Below are positions 21,962 through 34,082 of a DNA stretch of 38,443 nt, piece by piece. The stretch is from the NCBI GenBank assembly GCA_018398765.1, contig JAHBMJ010000512.1, positions 7,942-46,384 of the forward strand. The letters run 5' to 3'. Numbering within the stretch: the stretch's first letter is position 1; the number at the start of each line of letters is the position of its first letter. Origin of the DNA: Chromera velia (Eukaryota; Sar; Chromeraceae). Below the pieces are notes generated by a model. The model saw only the letters and a program-made list of their open reading frames with translations. It was not told the DNA's origin and searched no databases. A program made the position numbers and the translations under genes.

Positions 21962-24676
21962 ATGAAGAAAACAGGAAATCCAAAGAAGGCAGCAGGGAAA
22001 GACGGAATGCCCCCAGGCGTCTTAGGGGTGATGGCAAAGTCAGAGTCAGTGGTTGACTGCTACAACTGCTTGCTGAATGTGTGTGTTCGCTTTGTATGGT
22101 GGCCAGAGGGGTGGAATGATCTAGTGATTGCTGCTATCCCGAAGCCAGGAAAACTGTAAAACGTGCAGAAAGGACACAGACCAATTCACTTAGATTCTGC
22201 AGATGCGAAGTGGGGAGAACTGGGGATCAGAGATGCGGTAGAGAAAGAGGGGAGCGGGAAAAGGAATGAAGTACAGTTTGCATATAGGAAAGGGGTGGGG
22301 ACTCTGAATGTTATTTTTCTTTTGCTTCAATCGATTGCACGTTTTGAGTGTCTGTATGTTTCTTTCATTGATTTTATGAGCGCGTTTGATGAAGCGAGTC
22401 ATCGGATGATGGAAGTTCAACTGAGAAAGCATGGAGTGTCAGAAAAGACTATCAAGTAGGTGGCCGCATCTCTCCAGAACATCAGGGCAAGGGTGAGGGG
22501 AACGGACTGGTGGTTCAGAGAAAGTAAGGGGTCAAAGCAAGGCGGGCCGGCCGGTCCTTCTTTATTTTCTGCATATATTAACGACATGCCAGAAGAGATC
22601 AAGAAGAGAGCAAGGCTGACAGGGAGGGGGCCAAAGCTCCAGAGAGATGCAGACGGGTCGGAGGAAGACTTCCCCGTCGGCCTCTTTGCAGACGACACCT
22701 ACCTGAAGTCAGCGGAGGCAAGGGAAATGGAAAGATTGCTGAGAGCTCTCGAGGAATACGTAGAGCCCCTCAGACTTCTTTTGTCAGATAAATCAAGGTT
22801 CATTAAGTTCTGCCGGTCAGAAAGGGAAAGGGAAAGAAAGGAATCTTTTGTTTTGGGAGGGAAAGAGTTAGAGCAGGCAAAGGAATACCCATATCTTGGT
22901 TTGTTGTTGACAGAAGATTGCTCAGTAGATGCAATGATGAGAAAAAGAACAGTGAAAGCAGAAAGACTCTTTTTTGTGCTGAAAAGTAAGATCATATCAG
23001 CAGGAGAGATTCCTCCAGCCACTTGCTTCCATTAGTTTAAACAGACAGTGTGTGCCGTATGGCTGTATGGCTATGAAGTGCATTCACATTCGCAGGAGTC
23101 TTTGGCAGACTTCAATCGATTGCAGAGGAGGTTCATTCGATGGGTTGTCCAGTTAAGAGAGAAAGAAAGCATACACACAACCTTTTTGGAGGCAGGCTTG
23201 CTCCCCATTGACTTAGTTGTAGTTCAGAGAATGCTGTTGTGGGCACAGAAAATTCTGAAAAAAACAAGAAATACACCAACAGGCCATGCGCTTGCCAAGT
23301 CAATTCAGGAGGGGGTGAACAGTGATTTGAAGGGGGGAAGACAACATCCTTTTCACTTTTTTCCTCATCTGAAGAAATGTGCTTAAACTCTTTTTCCATA
23401 CAGACGAAGCAACCCTTTTTATATCAGGAAAGAGCCAGAAGCAGCAGGAAGACAGCCGGCATTTGAACAGAGAGACCAGATAGTAAGATGGGTTTAGCGC
23501 ACTACAGAGAGAATCGGTGGCAAAAAGAAAGAACGAAGTCTTAAAGTTTGTGGAAAGAGTAGAGAGCACAATGCAAAAAAGAAAAGAAAACGAGAGAAAA
23601 GAACTGTAAGAAAGATTACTGATGCATCCGATTCATACTGTAATATCAAACGGAAACCGCTTGAACTTGTGGCTGCACAGCAAACAGACAGATGAAAGAA
23701 ACAGAGAAAACGGTCTCTCAATTGAGAGAGAAAGCATTGGGCGGACCCCTGTATGCTACAGAAAGGTTACACCTTAGTCAGTTTACAGAAGAAGAGCAGC
23801 ATTCAGGGTGGGAGAGAGGAGCTTTAAGGTCAACAAGGGGAAATTCTCTCTTGATGGAGGGAGGGGGACCCCGCTGCACGACAGAAAATGCATTGTTTGC
23901 TCTGATCTTCTTGGCATCCAGATGGTTGAAGACGAAGTACACGTTCTGACCGAGTGTTCCTTGCATGATGCCGAGAGGGCTGTTTGCTTGCAGGCTCTTT
24001 CAGACACATGGAATGAAGGGAGGGGGGAAAGAGCAGGAGGAAAGCTAAAATGGGAAGAGGGAACAAACAGGAAGACAGAAAGGCTTGCCTTGTTTTCTTT
24101 TCTTTTAAGTGAGACAGATGGAAGCGTCGACAAGTTTTTGAAGGATGTTATCACAAAACGAGCTGCCATAAAGGAATGCCGCAAGAGAAATGCATGCAGC
24201 CTGCAAGATGTATCAAGCATCCAGCTGGACCAAGCCCACCAAATCCTTTGGTCAAATGAAAAGGAAAGAAACAAAAGACAGGCAGAGTATTCAGCAACAT
24301 GGCAGCAAATAAAGCAAGCAAAGGAAGAGGGAGAAACCAAAGGGTGGAGTGACTGGGAAGTAATGAGATTGGCCTCTAATCGATCGACCGTTTGTTTTAA
24401 GATGCCTCCGTTTGAAGCCTGTTTGAGCTCCGCCGGGTCGATCGGCGGGCCGCAGCACCGTCAGTGAGAGTTGATTGATTGCAGTCTTTCGCATGCGATT
24501 GATAGTAATTGATTGATTATCACGTAAACAGTTTGCGGCACAGGTCTTTTTGGCCTGTGCGGGCTGGCCAGGAAGGTCCGACGCGTGTATACGCTTTTCC
24601 TGGACGCCGCACGTCGAGCGCTCGGCATTGGGGCAGGAGGCCAATCCTCCAGACATTAATCCTATCCTATCCTATG
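21962..24676 (+). mobile_element. Non-LTR retrotransposon (LINE) with RT domain, degenerate
   Basis: One frame from 21962 to about 23690 encodes a reverse transcriptase. It shows AAGKDGMPPGVL, AAIPKPGK, QFAYRKGVGTLNVIF, motif A FIDFMSAFD, motif B SKQGGPAGPSLFSAYIND, motif C LFADD, then LLLSDKSRF and the YPYLGLLLTEDC motif. After two frameshifts, the C-terminal part (about 23805-24467) carries a zinc-knuckle-like CIVCSD...EDEVHVLTEC (C-x2-C-x13-H-x4-C). In-frame stops at 22157 (TAA), 22457 (TAG), 23033 (TAG) and others make it inactive, although the catalytic Asp pairs remain. A 3' untranslated part (24468-24660) ends in a TCCTA repeat tail. The 5' end and any endonuclease are absent or too decayed to see, and no target duplication was found. 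Confidence 0.85.
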
Positions 24677-24730
24677 AATCGTTTGCATAACCTATACTAA
24701 TATTAAACCTCGACCTAGTCTAGAAGTTTC

Positions 24731-25036
24731 TGTTATGTCCAATGAGGATGCTAACAATGGCGCAGCTAGAAAGGTGGCTAGCGTGACATAAGAACATGAA
24801 GCTGCATAGGCCATACGCAGAGTCCAAGGACTGTCAGATGGAATGAAAGGATGAAAGCTAGAAGCATGATGTCATTCTGATTGATCGAACTCTCATTGGG
24901 TGAGCATTGGTGGGATGAAATAATTGCGGTCGGACGGGCGAGTCGATCGCGCGGCCCCGGAAAGCTCCAGGCCCGGCAAGGCGCAGTGAGGCGGGAATGC
25001 AGCCTGTGCGTCGGCCCTGGAAGGCGGAACACAATA
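24731..25036 (-). repeat. 3' LTR of the - strand LTR element
   Basis: 306 bases, about 97% alike to 26245-26550 by eye. It lies next to the purine tract, which sets it as the 3' copy when read on the - strand. Confidence 0.8.
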
Positions 25037-26244
25037 CAGCTTCCCTTTTCTTTTCATTTCTTTTCAGTGATCTCGAGGAGCTGAGGGGTCTGAATGAGAG
25101 AGATAGATATGCAGAAAGCGAGATTGGTCAGAGGTAGGGAAACACATGAGCCCATAACAGGATTGTAGCCCTGTCAACAGAGCCTCCGGATACGGGAGGT
25201 CACGGAGGGAACCCATGCATGCATGCCTATCTCACCTGTCACACGTATATGGAGGTCCGCGTAACAAGGGTGACCGCTCATATAAAAAAAGAGAAGAGTG
25301 AAAATGAAAAAAACAGAGGCTTCAGACATGCCATTGGCTGCGAGAGATCATGTCTGCATCGACTGCATGCAGAGTGAGGGAATGGATAAGCAATGGCAGT
25401 GAAGGTCGGAAAGTGGGAGAGGTGAGGAGACCAATGGATGATCGTTAAACGATCGGTGATTGCAATGCGAAATCATCAAAGAAAAAAAAAAGGCAAGGCA
25501 ACAAACAGATGCTGCGTACTCTCTTCGTCTCCCTCTGCCCTTGTCAGTACAGACGCCTGGATGAGTAAGTTCAAAATGAGAAGAGACGGCCAAAAGACAG
25601 ACGCAGACATGCAGACTGTCGATCTCCTTGAGAAAGACAGACAAAGACATGACGAGTGGAAAGACCAAGAGGGCGGCCGCCGGACAAAGTCCTGGTGCCA
25701 GATGACTACGGAGGAAGAGAACCGCCCCCGTTGTATGTAGGCGCCTTGCACTGTGAAGTCTTAGACTAGCTGTGAGGTCAAGGAGGTCGAGTAGCAAGGT
25801 GGAAAATAGGTGGAAAGAATTCCACCAAAGCAACAAGCGAGCCTAGCAAGCGAGCCGTCTCGGTTTCTAAAAAAACAGTTCCATGAAGTTACGAAGATGA
25901 TGATGGGCAAGAGGTTGATGACAACGTTCACGAGGTAAAAGGAGAGGACAGGACCAGGGCACGGGGCGGAAGCAGCGAACTTGATGAGAAGCAAGCGTAA
26001 AGTGGAGGATATCCACTTGGAAGCGCCCAAAGGAAGAGAGAACCGACAGTGTGAAAAGAGAAAATCAGGCCACGGAGGGCACAAGCGGAGAGAGGTTACC
26101 ACGGGAGCCAAGGAGTCTAGAAGATACTCAAAGAAAAGATGGCAGTGCACCAAGCTACCCGGGACAAGTAAATCAAGGAAAGATGTCTTACAAAATGAGG
26201 AGACAGAAGAAGGAAGGTCCTGGATCGTTTTGGCGGTGCTACCA

Positions 26245-26550
26245 TGTTATGTCCAATGAGGACGCTAACAATGGCGCAGCTAGAAAGGTGGCTGCCGTGA
26301 CATAAGAACATGAAGCTGCATAGGCCATACGCATAGTCCAAGGACTGTCAGATGGAACGAAAGGATGAAAGCTAGAAGCATGATGTCATTCTGATTGATC
26401 GAACTCTCATTGGGTGAGCATTGGTGGGATGAAATAATTGCGGTCGGACGGGCGAGTCGATCGCGCGGCCCCGGAAAGCTTCAGGCCCGGCAAGGCGCGG
26501 TGAGGCGGGAATGCAGGCTGTGCGTCGGTCCTGGAAGGCGGAACACAATA
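26245..26550 (-). repeat. 5' LTR of the - strand LTR element
   Basis: 306 bases, next to the TGG-initial primer site at 26244. Equal length with the other copy and no indels points to a fairly young insertion. Confidence 0.8.
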
Positions 26551-26555
26551 GTTTC

Positions 26556-27085
26556 CTTTCCTCTTCCTTCTTTTGTTTTTCGTAGCTTGCCTGGCTTGTT
26601 TCCTTCTGTTCTTTTTTCGTTCTGTATATCTTCCTTTCGTTCATTCATTCATTTAATTATTCACTTACTCATTCATTCACTTCTCCTCCCCGCTCTTTCC
26701 TTTTGTTTCTCTCGTGGCGCTAAAAACTAATCGAAAATCTTTAATCATACTCATGCATAATATGGTGCATTGAATAAGAAAGATATTCTATTTCTACCAT
26801 GTACTGGTCTTTGAATAGTCCCTGTCTCTCTTTCCACTTGCAGCGAACACAAGTAGGTGGATCCGGTTATTTTTAAATGAAACCTGCGGTTTCCATCTGA
26901 TATGCTTAAGGCCTGGTTTCCCCCCTGAGGGCCTCCCTTCTCTGATTGGAGGACTGCGCAGGAAGCAGAATTTTGAAAAGGTGCTGTCTTTACCATACTC
27001 CCTCCTCTTCTGTGAGCCTTCTGGATTAATAAACCCTCTCACTTACTCGTGGGTAACTGGGTCAGAAAGCATCAGCCTCAGGAGA
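26556..27085. other. No gene seen; short TTCATTCATT repeat
   Basis: Besides an ATTC-type microsatellite near 26638-26690, the stretch has only chance frames. It may contain the decayed 3' end of the ankyrin pseudogene. Confidence 0.5.
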
Positions 27086-28022
27086 TCAGGAAGGGTACTC
27101 TTCAATGAAGACAGGTCTGGATCTCTTTACCTCCTTCTTTCTGATGCACGCAGCATCTACTCCTGCTCGAAAGAGAACCTCCACAATATCCCACTGATAG
27201 AGGGTGAGGGCAAACAGCAGGGAGGGGGTGGGCTCTGGAACTGTCTGTTGGTCACGTTTGGTGAAACTCTTTCCTGTGCGTGTGGGAGCATTCAAATTGG
27301 TCCCTACTTCCGCCAGGGCCTCGACTCCCTCTCTGAACCCTGCAACAAGAGCGGCACCCATGGGAGTTGTCTCATTCATCCCCCTGTTCAAGACGGAGAC
27401 GGGAAGGACTCAGATAATGTGCTCTAGCTCAGGTAGCCAAGCGGAACGGGGAAAGATGTGAAGCACTCCGATCAATCGGAAAACGTTCTCCATCAAGTGC
27501 AAAATCGTAATCCTAGTCGTAATCTTTATTGAGGGCTGAGCACTCAAGTATGCCACACTCACCCATAAAAAGATGAGGACCAGCCTTAGAACAGAGCTTT
27601 TCCTTGCCTTCTCTCATAAGATAATCTCTGCAGCTGACCACTGCCTCGTATAAAACGCCCAGAAGAGGGGAGGGGTAGATGGACCCATGACGCTTAATTA
27701 TAGAAGTGAGAGCGTGGATGTCTGCCCCTGATTAGACTAGAGCTTTGACCCCCTCCGTATTCTGTACAGAGAGAGCGGCCCCGAGAGGGGTTCTGCTGGT
27801 GTGGTTGTCTGTCAATTGCCGCACAAAGTGGGGCAGCTTGCTATTATGCAAGAAGTGTTCGTCGGATGAATTTAAGATGGAGACGGGAAAACTGCGGATG
27901 ATCTTCTCAAGAATAGGGCCGTGGCAGTAGGGGGACCTAATAACATTACTCAGCTCGAGAAGGCCCATCCTAAAAGCTTGTACTCTCACCCTTGCCAGTA
28001 GGAGACCAGGTCGAGCGCCAAG
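27086..28022 (-). pseudogene. Ankyrin-repeat pseudogene, 3' part
   Basis: On the - strand, an acceptor-like ACTACATGCAG precedes position 28022, followed by a frame containing SRTPLGAALSVQNTEGVKAL. An in-frame TAA (about 27732-27734) sits where the pattern asks for a residue before SGADIHALTS. Further down, TTPMGAALVAGFREGVEALA and SLLFALTLYQWDIVEVLF are two more ankyrin-type helix pairs, in another frame. Ankyrin repeats are protein-binding helix-turn-helix units. The order and strand match the part at 29592-31791, so both are read as one broken gene. Unknown introns may explain part of the frame changes. Confidence 0.6.
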
Positions 28023-28454
28023 CTGCATGTAGTATAATATCAGAAAGAAGGACAGACACGAGCACGTACCTTCTGATCGAGGCTCTGATATTAACCACCA
28101 AATCAAGTCTTTCCAGAATCTCACCAGCACGCCTCTGACGGTCGACATATGGATATTTTCAAATCGAACAGTGTGAGACAGAAAAGTGTGATGCTAGCTG
28201 TCCTACCATACAACTAGAGGAGACGGCAATATAAGTGAATCACCTCACATCCATTTATCGACTTATAGAAGGAGTCTGTCCAACCAGGGCAGAGTCATCA
28301 GCTTCCACCTGATCAGATCAATCTAGTGACTGTCAAAAAAAGAATATTTCCTACGCGTGCACATAGCCTTTGAATCTATACTGCCCTCCAGTCACACTCA
28401 AACTCGAGAGGCCCAAAGCAAGTCAAGATCAATACGATCAACTCAAAGACACAT

Positions 28455-29357
28455 GAAAATTCCGACCTGCCACAGCCAACCATCACTGTCACTCAGTCAT
28501 TTACGAAGTGATCAGTGCTTAGCTAGCTACGTTCGATGTGTCACACTTTATATTGAAGCAAGCTCTCTCAATCAAGTCAGCCTTTCAAGCATGCTCTTCA
28601 ATTCAGTCTACCTGCATGCACGTTCAGAGCCCCGCATGCAGGGCACTCTCGACTACCTCATGCAGGAGATCGGGGGTGAGGGTCTCGATGCACAGGTTAT
28701 GTGGGTGAAGAGGGAGTTTCAAAGGGCTGATGTGCTTACTCGAGCTGTCTGGTGGTGAGCAAAGGGGGAAGAAAAGGAAGAGAGTGAAAAGAGGTGTTGG
28801 TTTTCTTCTTTGCACAGTACTTGGCTCTCTTTGATTTTTAGACTGTCTTCTTCTTCCCTCTCATCTCTTCTCTTTGTCTCTGGATTTCCCTCTGCAAGAA
28901 GCCGAGCTGTTTTGATTTGATTAAACGGTGTGCTGCACTCGTATCCTTGCAAATCTTTAAATGAAAAAGTTTTGGGGAAACAAGTGGGGGGTGTGTGAAA
29001 AGTGTGTGTGCGATGCGAGCGAGAAATTTCAATGTGTGCATCACGAGCGAGAAGCGCTCTACGAATCCAAATACGCGATGAAGCGTCGAGCGTAGCTAGC
29101 TAAGCGCTGATTACTTCGTAAATGACTGAGTGACAGTGATGGTTGGCTGTGGCAGGTCGGAATTTTTATGTGTCACACTCTACATTGAAGCAAGCTCTCT
29201 CAATCAAGTCAGCCTTTCAAGCATGCTCTTCAATTCAGTCTACCTGCATGCGCGTCCCAGACCGCCACGCTTCATTGCACGTCCGGATTTGTAGAGCGCT
29301 TCTCGCTCGTGATGCACGCATTGAAATTTCTCGCTCACATCGCGCACACACTTTTCA
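28455..29357. repeat. Nested inverted and direct repeats splitting the ankyrin pseudogene
   Basis: Three blocks are repeated. A (28455-28535) matches inverted A' (29085-29164), about 80 bases. B (28536-28623) matches direct B2 (29169-29256), about 88 bases, containing TTGAAGCAAGCTCTCTCAAT. C' (28998-29068) matches inverted C (29284-29357), about 72 bases, containing GAGCGCTTCTCGCTCGTGAT. The order is A-B...C'-A'-B-C. It looks like a foldback element or a rearranged transposon. Confidence 0.75.
28620..28758 (+). pseudogene. Fragment resembling the RNase H end of a retrotransposon polyprotein
   Basis: The frame gives MQGTLDYLMQEIGGEGLDAQ followed by VMWVKREFQRADVLTRAVWW and a stop. The pattern of WV-x-(R/S)-E-x-x-x-ADxLTR near a C-terminus is common in LTR-type RNase H domains. 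The rest of the element is not visible, and the fragment lies within the repeat block. A chance match is possible. Confidence 0.35.
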
Positions 29358-29591
29358 CAGTGAGTCGAAACAAAAAGAAAGAAAAATATCGTGGCATATG
29401 AAAGAAAAGGATGGTATTTTTATGTGGATACCATATGAGGCTGTGACGACCGAAACAATACAATCGGAAAGCCTTAATTCAGTTTACTATAAAATAGACA
29501 AACACGGACACCTAGAAGACATCGAAAGTATGCCTGGAGGCCTACAATACCCTACACCGACGTGCATAGAGAGAAAAACCACTTCTCATCC

Positions 29592-31791
29592 CTATCCTGC
29601 AAAAATACATTGCCCCTTCTCGCACGTACCTAAATGAACATCGTCATAAGGCACCACCTCTCCTCTCCCAACAAGAGGAACGCACACCCATATAAGGTGA
29701 GTTTGAGCGGCAGCACTTTGATTCTTTCCTAGGATTCTTTTACGAACTGGAACTGCTTCTGATTCATCACTCACGAGAACCTCAATCTCTCTTGGCGCAT
29801 TGAATTTCGGATTTACTCCTCCCTTCTCAATGAGAGGAACGACGAACTCGACGCTGCATAGGTGACAGGCTATCAGGAGGGGACTGAAAGGAACCAGGGC
29901 CGTGTCGGAAGCAATGTAACAGCGTGCTCCTTTCTCAATCAGGAGTTTTGCAACACCTACTGCCTCATTTTTATGCAGAGTCAGAAAATTAGACACCCAA
30001 CCAAAGAGTACTCAGTCTGCAGATTCGGAAAGCCGAGATTCGACAAAATTCTGCAGGATCGTCATTACTTCTACCAATGGCAGACAGGACGAACATCTAG
30101 ACAAACATCTGCCCCACACTTCAACCTCATTTCGATCAGCGCCCGCATCTAACAGCTTCTTTGCAACTGCCCAAGATTGGCTCCTAAAAAAAACTATGAG
30201 CGGTACGCGCATCCGTCTACCCCACCCTCCTTTTGCAGTGGGAGAAACTCCCCGACTGAGAAAAAATTCTACCTCAGTCTCCAAATTCTTCTTACATGCA
30301 AGGGTTATGGGAGTGTGCAGGTCTGAGATGGGTGCTTCAAAGTTTGTTCCTGCCTCTGCTAGCGCTTGTATGATTTCTATGCGGAGTTTGGGACTTTCAC
30401 CTACTGCTACATCAAGGTAAGCCTCGACGGCAGAGATAGGCCCCCTCCCCAAACCTGCATAGTATAAATAGACATGTTTCTTGTTGGGATCCACCCCCCT
30501 CTTCAACAACTTCTTTGCCATTGGCCACCCCTTGTTGCTGATGCAGATGACAAGCGGCACAATTGTACGAAGGATGACCTCTATGCGTTTCTCGAACCCA
30601 CCCGCAGGAGCCCCTCTGCAAAGAAGGTAATCTAAAAGCGTTTCTGCTTTTCTGTGGCACACCGTTGGCAGAAATGCTTACAGCATGGACAAGTCTGCTC
30701 CCTTTTCTGCCAGTGCTTCCAGCACTTGGATACACTTTTGTTCAGTTTCTTCACGCTCGAGACCTTTGTCAACATGGGATTTGAAAATGAAACTCTCTAA
30801 TGGTATTGTCATTGTGTTCAGCCTCTCACCCTCTTTATGGCAAAACACAGCCACATGAGCTGTAAACAGCGCAGCTACCACCTCACGCTTGAGAAGAAAA
30901 CAGGCCAAATCAAGGCTAGACACAGCTCTTTGCTTCCTTCCATAACTGAGTACTTGAAAGGGAATCAGGGAGGGCCACTCAACATACCCCGCCTTTAATT
31001 CGGAGGAGACAGCTAGCGTTTGCTGGAGAACGGCTAGACCTTCACGGTTTTGGTGGGGAGACTTCCTGAGAATGAGGAGGAGAGAGTGCAACGGTGTCTT
31101 ACTAAGCATGAAAAAACTATTTTTCCAGTGGTTGCTGTGGGAGACCTTTAGGTCACCCCCCAACTGACCCTCCTGCTATTCACAGTCTGAGACGTCTGTG
31201 CGTACCCCTTTTTTGAGAAGTCACTCGGCGGATTCAAAATTGCCGGCTTCAAGCAAAACAATCAAAAGGGGCTTTCAGTACTTCAAGCCCCTCCCAATCA
31301 TCTTGGGTGCCTCCCTCTTCCTCCTCCCACTCATCCTCCACCTCAAACCATAAGTCCGGATGGAGGACTTCTTTTTCAATGAAAAGCTTCAGAGTTTCTT
31401 TCTCCATATGCCTTACTGAAGCTGCAGAGAGCCCTTGGCGGGCAAACAGGGTCGATGACGGGTAAAGGATGGCAAGGCTGCGCCGCAGTGATCCCCTCTC
31501 ATTTGTACATCTCAGGAGGCCAGGGAAACGACGCAGGATGACATTGTGCAGTCCCTTTAGCTCAAGTATCCGCTCGAGAGACGTTGTATCGTCTCTGTCA
31601 ATGCAATTGTGGATAACTTAATAAAGGCATCGCAAGTTGGCATGCTCACAGATGGAGGCCTGATACTCTGAAGACAGAATGTCCTTAAAAATTTCTTTTT
31701 CTCGCATTTTCTGGAGTTCTTTGGAGACGGACGACAACTTCCAAAAGAGAGCAATGCCCAGGACACCGCTGGCTCCCACTTTGTGCCCCAT
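29592..31791 (-). pseudogene. Ankyrin-repeat pseudogene, 5' part
   Basis: Starting at a possible ATG (31791-31789, MGHKVGASGVLGIALFWKLS) the - strand encodes an ankyrin protein. Recognisable units include LLEAGNFESAE, ALAEAGTNFEAPISDLHTPI, PMAKKLLKRGVDPNKK, AVAKKLLDAGADRNEVE, VAKLLIEKGARC and LIACHLCSVEFVVPLIEKGG. From 31163 to 29592 the frame is constant but is cut by in-frame TAA (30678-30680) and TGA (just below 30012). Upstream are further stops after LRCLY (TAA), FESAE (TGA where Trp would fit) and DCE (TAG), plus a frameshift near 31250. A donor GTACGT follows YDDVHL near 29636, so the last exon probably ends there. A 30-base GTAAGC...CCACAG segment covers the TAA at 30680 and would be a very short intron. 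Decay is the simpler reading. Confidence 0.65.
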
Positions 31792-32084
31792 CTCGAGGTC
31801 AAAGTTAGAAGCTATTTTGGTTTATACTCAGGCTTCAAGATGCTGATTCAAAAATTAGAAACAAAAAATGGTATCAATCGAGTGACTGAAGGAGACTGCA
31901 GATGCAAGGACCTCCGTCTCCCATCTACAAATCGACTTTCACGGGCACACGGGAGCAAAGATCTGAGAGACACCACGCAATCCACCCACCAGGACACTTC
32001 TTTAAAAAATGCAGATTTGTTACATATTGCAGCATATTGCAGCACTCCATTCCAGTGACACGAGGGTCTAAAATGGTCTAAGGC

Positions 32085-32160
32085 TAGGTCCAAGGGCTCG
32101 AACCCACGACCTGAATCCATAAAAAAAATCTTTCCGGGCCATTTGCACACTTCCGACACG
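32085..32160 (-). other. tRNA-like B-box fragment
   Basis: On the - strand GGTCGTGGGTTCGAGCCC has a T-arm/B-box like a tRNA, but no matching A-box or cloverleaf could be built upstream. Possibly a tRNA-derived SINE remnant. Confidence 0.3.
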
Positions 32161-33145
32161 TACGTCAGATCTCTACATGGAGGGCATTAAAAAACAATTG
32201 CATACAATTGCGCTGCATACATGGGGACCTCGCTATTTCTTTTTTTTTTTTAGCTATTTTTTGCATAAGGTTCGGGCAATTATAGTATGATAAAACCCTC
32301 AATAAACGAAAATCATAGCAGTGATAGCACGTCCTCCCAGCATACTACGGCCCGCATATACTGAGCGCTCTGTCTAACTATTGCGTCTTTTCCTAAAATT
32401 CCCAGTTCAATTCAAACAAGCCTAATCTCATCCCTCATTAAATTGATACGTCGTCCCTTTGAAACTTTTATTTCACTCTATTCCATCGAGTCCCCTTTTG
32501 GCGTCTGCCGAGTCCTTAATCAGCTCAGACTCCCCTCTCACTCTGCTCTAATGGTATACTAGCTAAAAATAATTTTAAAAGTAGATGATTAAGGGTTTTA
32601 AAAGTTGATGCATATTAAAGATCATTTTGACTACCCAAACCTAACAGAAAACTTATTTAGAGGTATGTTGTCAGAATAGTCGTATTGTTTTGGCTGCAGG
32701 AACTGTATGTTTTTTACCTATATGAATGTTGTGAAATAATTGAATTTATAACATGAACTTTCTAATTCTAAGTAATTCTAAAAATAAGTTGACGTTTACT
32801 TACATTCTATTTTTGGTGTTACTTTGTTTTCTTTTACGATATCTAGTCATATTCCTGGTTATATGTATGTATATATAAAATTTTATAATATTTAACAACG
32901 TTGTCTTTGCTAATTTACTGCTAGTGACAACTTATACTAGAACTTATGCATGTAAAGTGGAACCGAAATGACAGTAAAATGTTGAAAGAAAACTTTAAAG
33001 TATACTGAGATGGAACAATAATCTAGAAGAGCGTGGTACTATACGTAGTACAAAATCAGACTGAGCCGTCAACACTGAATCTATGCGATGTTGCTGGCCA
33101 CTGCGGATCCCTTTCTCGATCGATTGGAGTCCTACTAGAGATTCC
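32161..33145. other. AT-rich intergenic stretch, no gene seen
   Basis: Low GC, short A/T runs and no frame with protein-like content on either strand. It lies downstream of the deacetylase stop at 33146. Confidence 0.6.
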
Positions 33146-33912
33146 TTACTGTTGCCGCTCGCTCTTCCCCTCTTTCTCTGAGGCGCTGTGAGAGCACATT
33201 AGCCGCATGACGTCGGAAGAGTCCGTTCTCTGCACACGAAAGGGGTCATCAAAAGGCCCTTTCTCGGAAAAAGAAGCCATGAAGGCCATCTTCACGCCCA
33301 TCCCGTTGAGAATCCCGGGGGTCGTTTGCGTCAACTTGCCACACGGATACGCAGCGGTCTCAGGCCTCCACTGGGTCCCCAGCGCCCGCTTCAGGTGAGC
33401 GGCGTTCGTTGAGTACTCATTCCGCACTTCTTCGTCAGAGAGCTGGTCGCAAGTCGTGGGGTGGTTGTGGGTGTGCAGACCGATCAAGTGGCCCGCCTCT
33501 CTCAGCTCACAGAGCATTTTCTGGTCCATCCATGCCCCCTCACCTGCAGCGGCACAGGGCAGAGCACAGGAGAGGAGAGTCAAAGCAGTCAGGTCACCAG
33601 CTCGGCGCACGCATTTATCTGTACGATCGAGCCCACAGCTGAACTCTGCACGGACAGACGCTGCCGACGGTGCGCCCCCCCCGACCGGGTCAGGAGGCCG
33701 CTTGGATGCACACACCGCCCAGCTAGGGACCCTGTGGGACGTGCACAGTCTGAAGTGCAGATAAATTCCATCGGAGTTCGAAAGAAAGACTCGGTGCATC
33801 ACGCCGGTGAAGAACTTTGATTGCGGACTTGTTTGAAGGCACAGACGGATGGGATTACATTGTGAGGATAGGAACTCGAGGTCATCTTCACATGCACACA
33901 CAGAGAGATGGA

Positions 33913-33957
<45 letters not shown>

Positions 33958-34003
33958 ATCGTCACACTCGTACGCTCGCACACACAGACACACACACACG
34001 CGT

Positions 34004-34081
<78 letters not shown>

Positions 34082-34082
34082 G

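Larger units (their letters stand above)
24731..26550 (-). mobile_element. Non-autonomous LTR retrotransposon (TRIM/LARD-like), 1.8 kb
   Basis: Two 306-base direct repeats differ at about nine places and flank 1.2 kb. The bases GTTTC stand immediately outside both ends (24726-24730 and 26551-26555) and fit a 5-bp target duplication. On the - strand, the first inner bases after the 5' LTR (26244 downwards) read TGGTAGCACCGCC. The leading TGG is what a primer-binding site complementary to a tRNA CCA end should show. The last inner bases before the 3' LTR (25065-25041) form a purine tract (AAAAGAAATGAAAAGAAAAG). The inner region has no gag, protease, reverse transcriptase or integrase motif, so it would depend on another element. 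The LTR starts TATTGTG and ends CATAACA, which is not a standard TG start. Confidence 0.78.

Noticed and set aside
30650-30690. A 30-base intron (GTAAGC to CCACAG) that would remove the TAA in the ankyrin region
   Set aside because: Far shorter than any other intron here, and other stops in the same region remain unexplained; decay is simpler.
21962-31791. Reassigned stop codons (as in some ciliates) as the reason for in-frame stops
   Set aside because: The intact gene models end at TGA, TAG and TAA in the expected places, and the stops occur only in mobile or decayed sequence with frameshifts.
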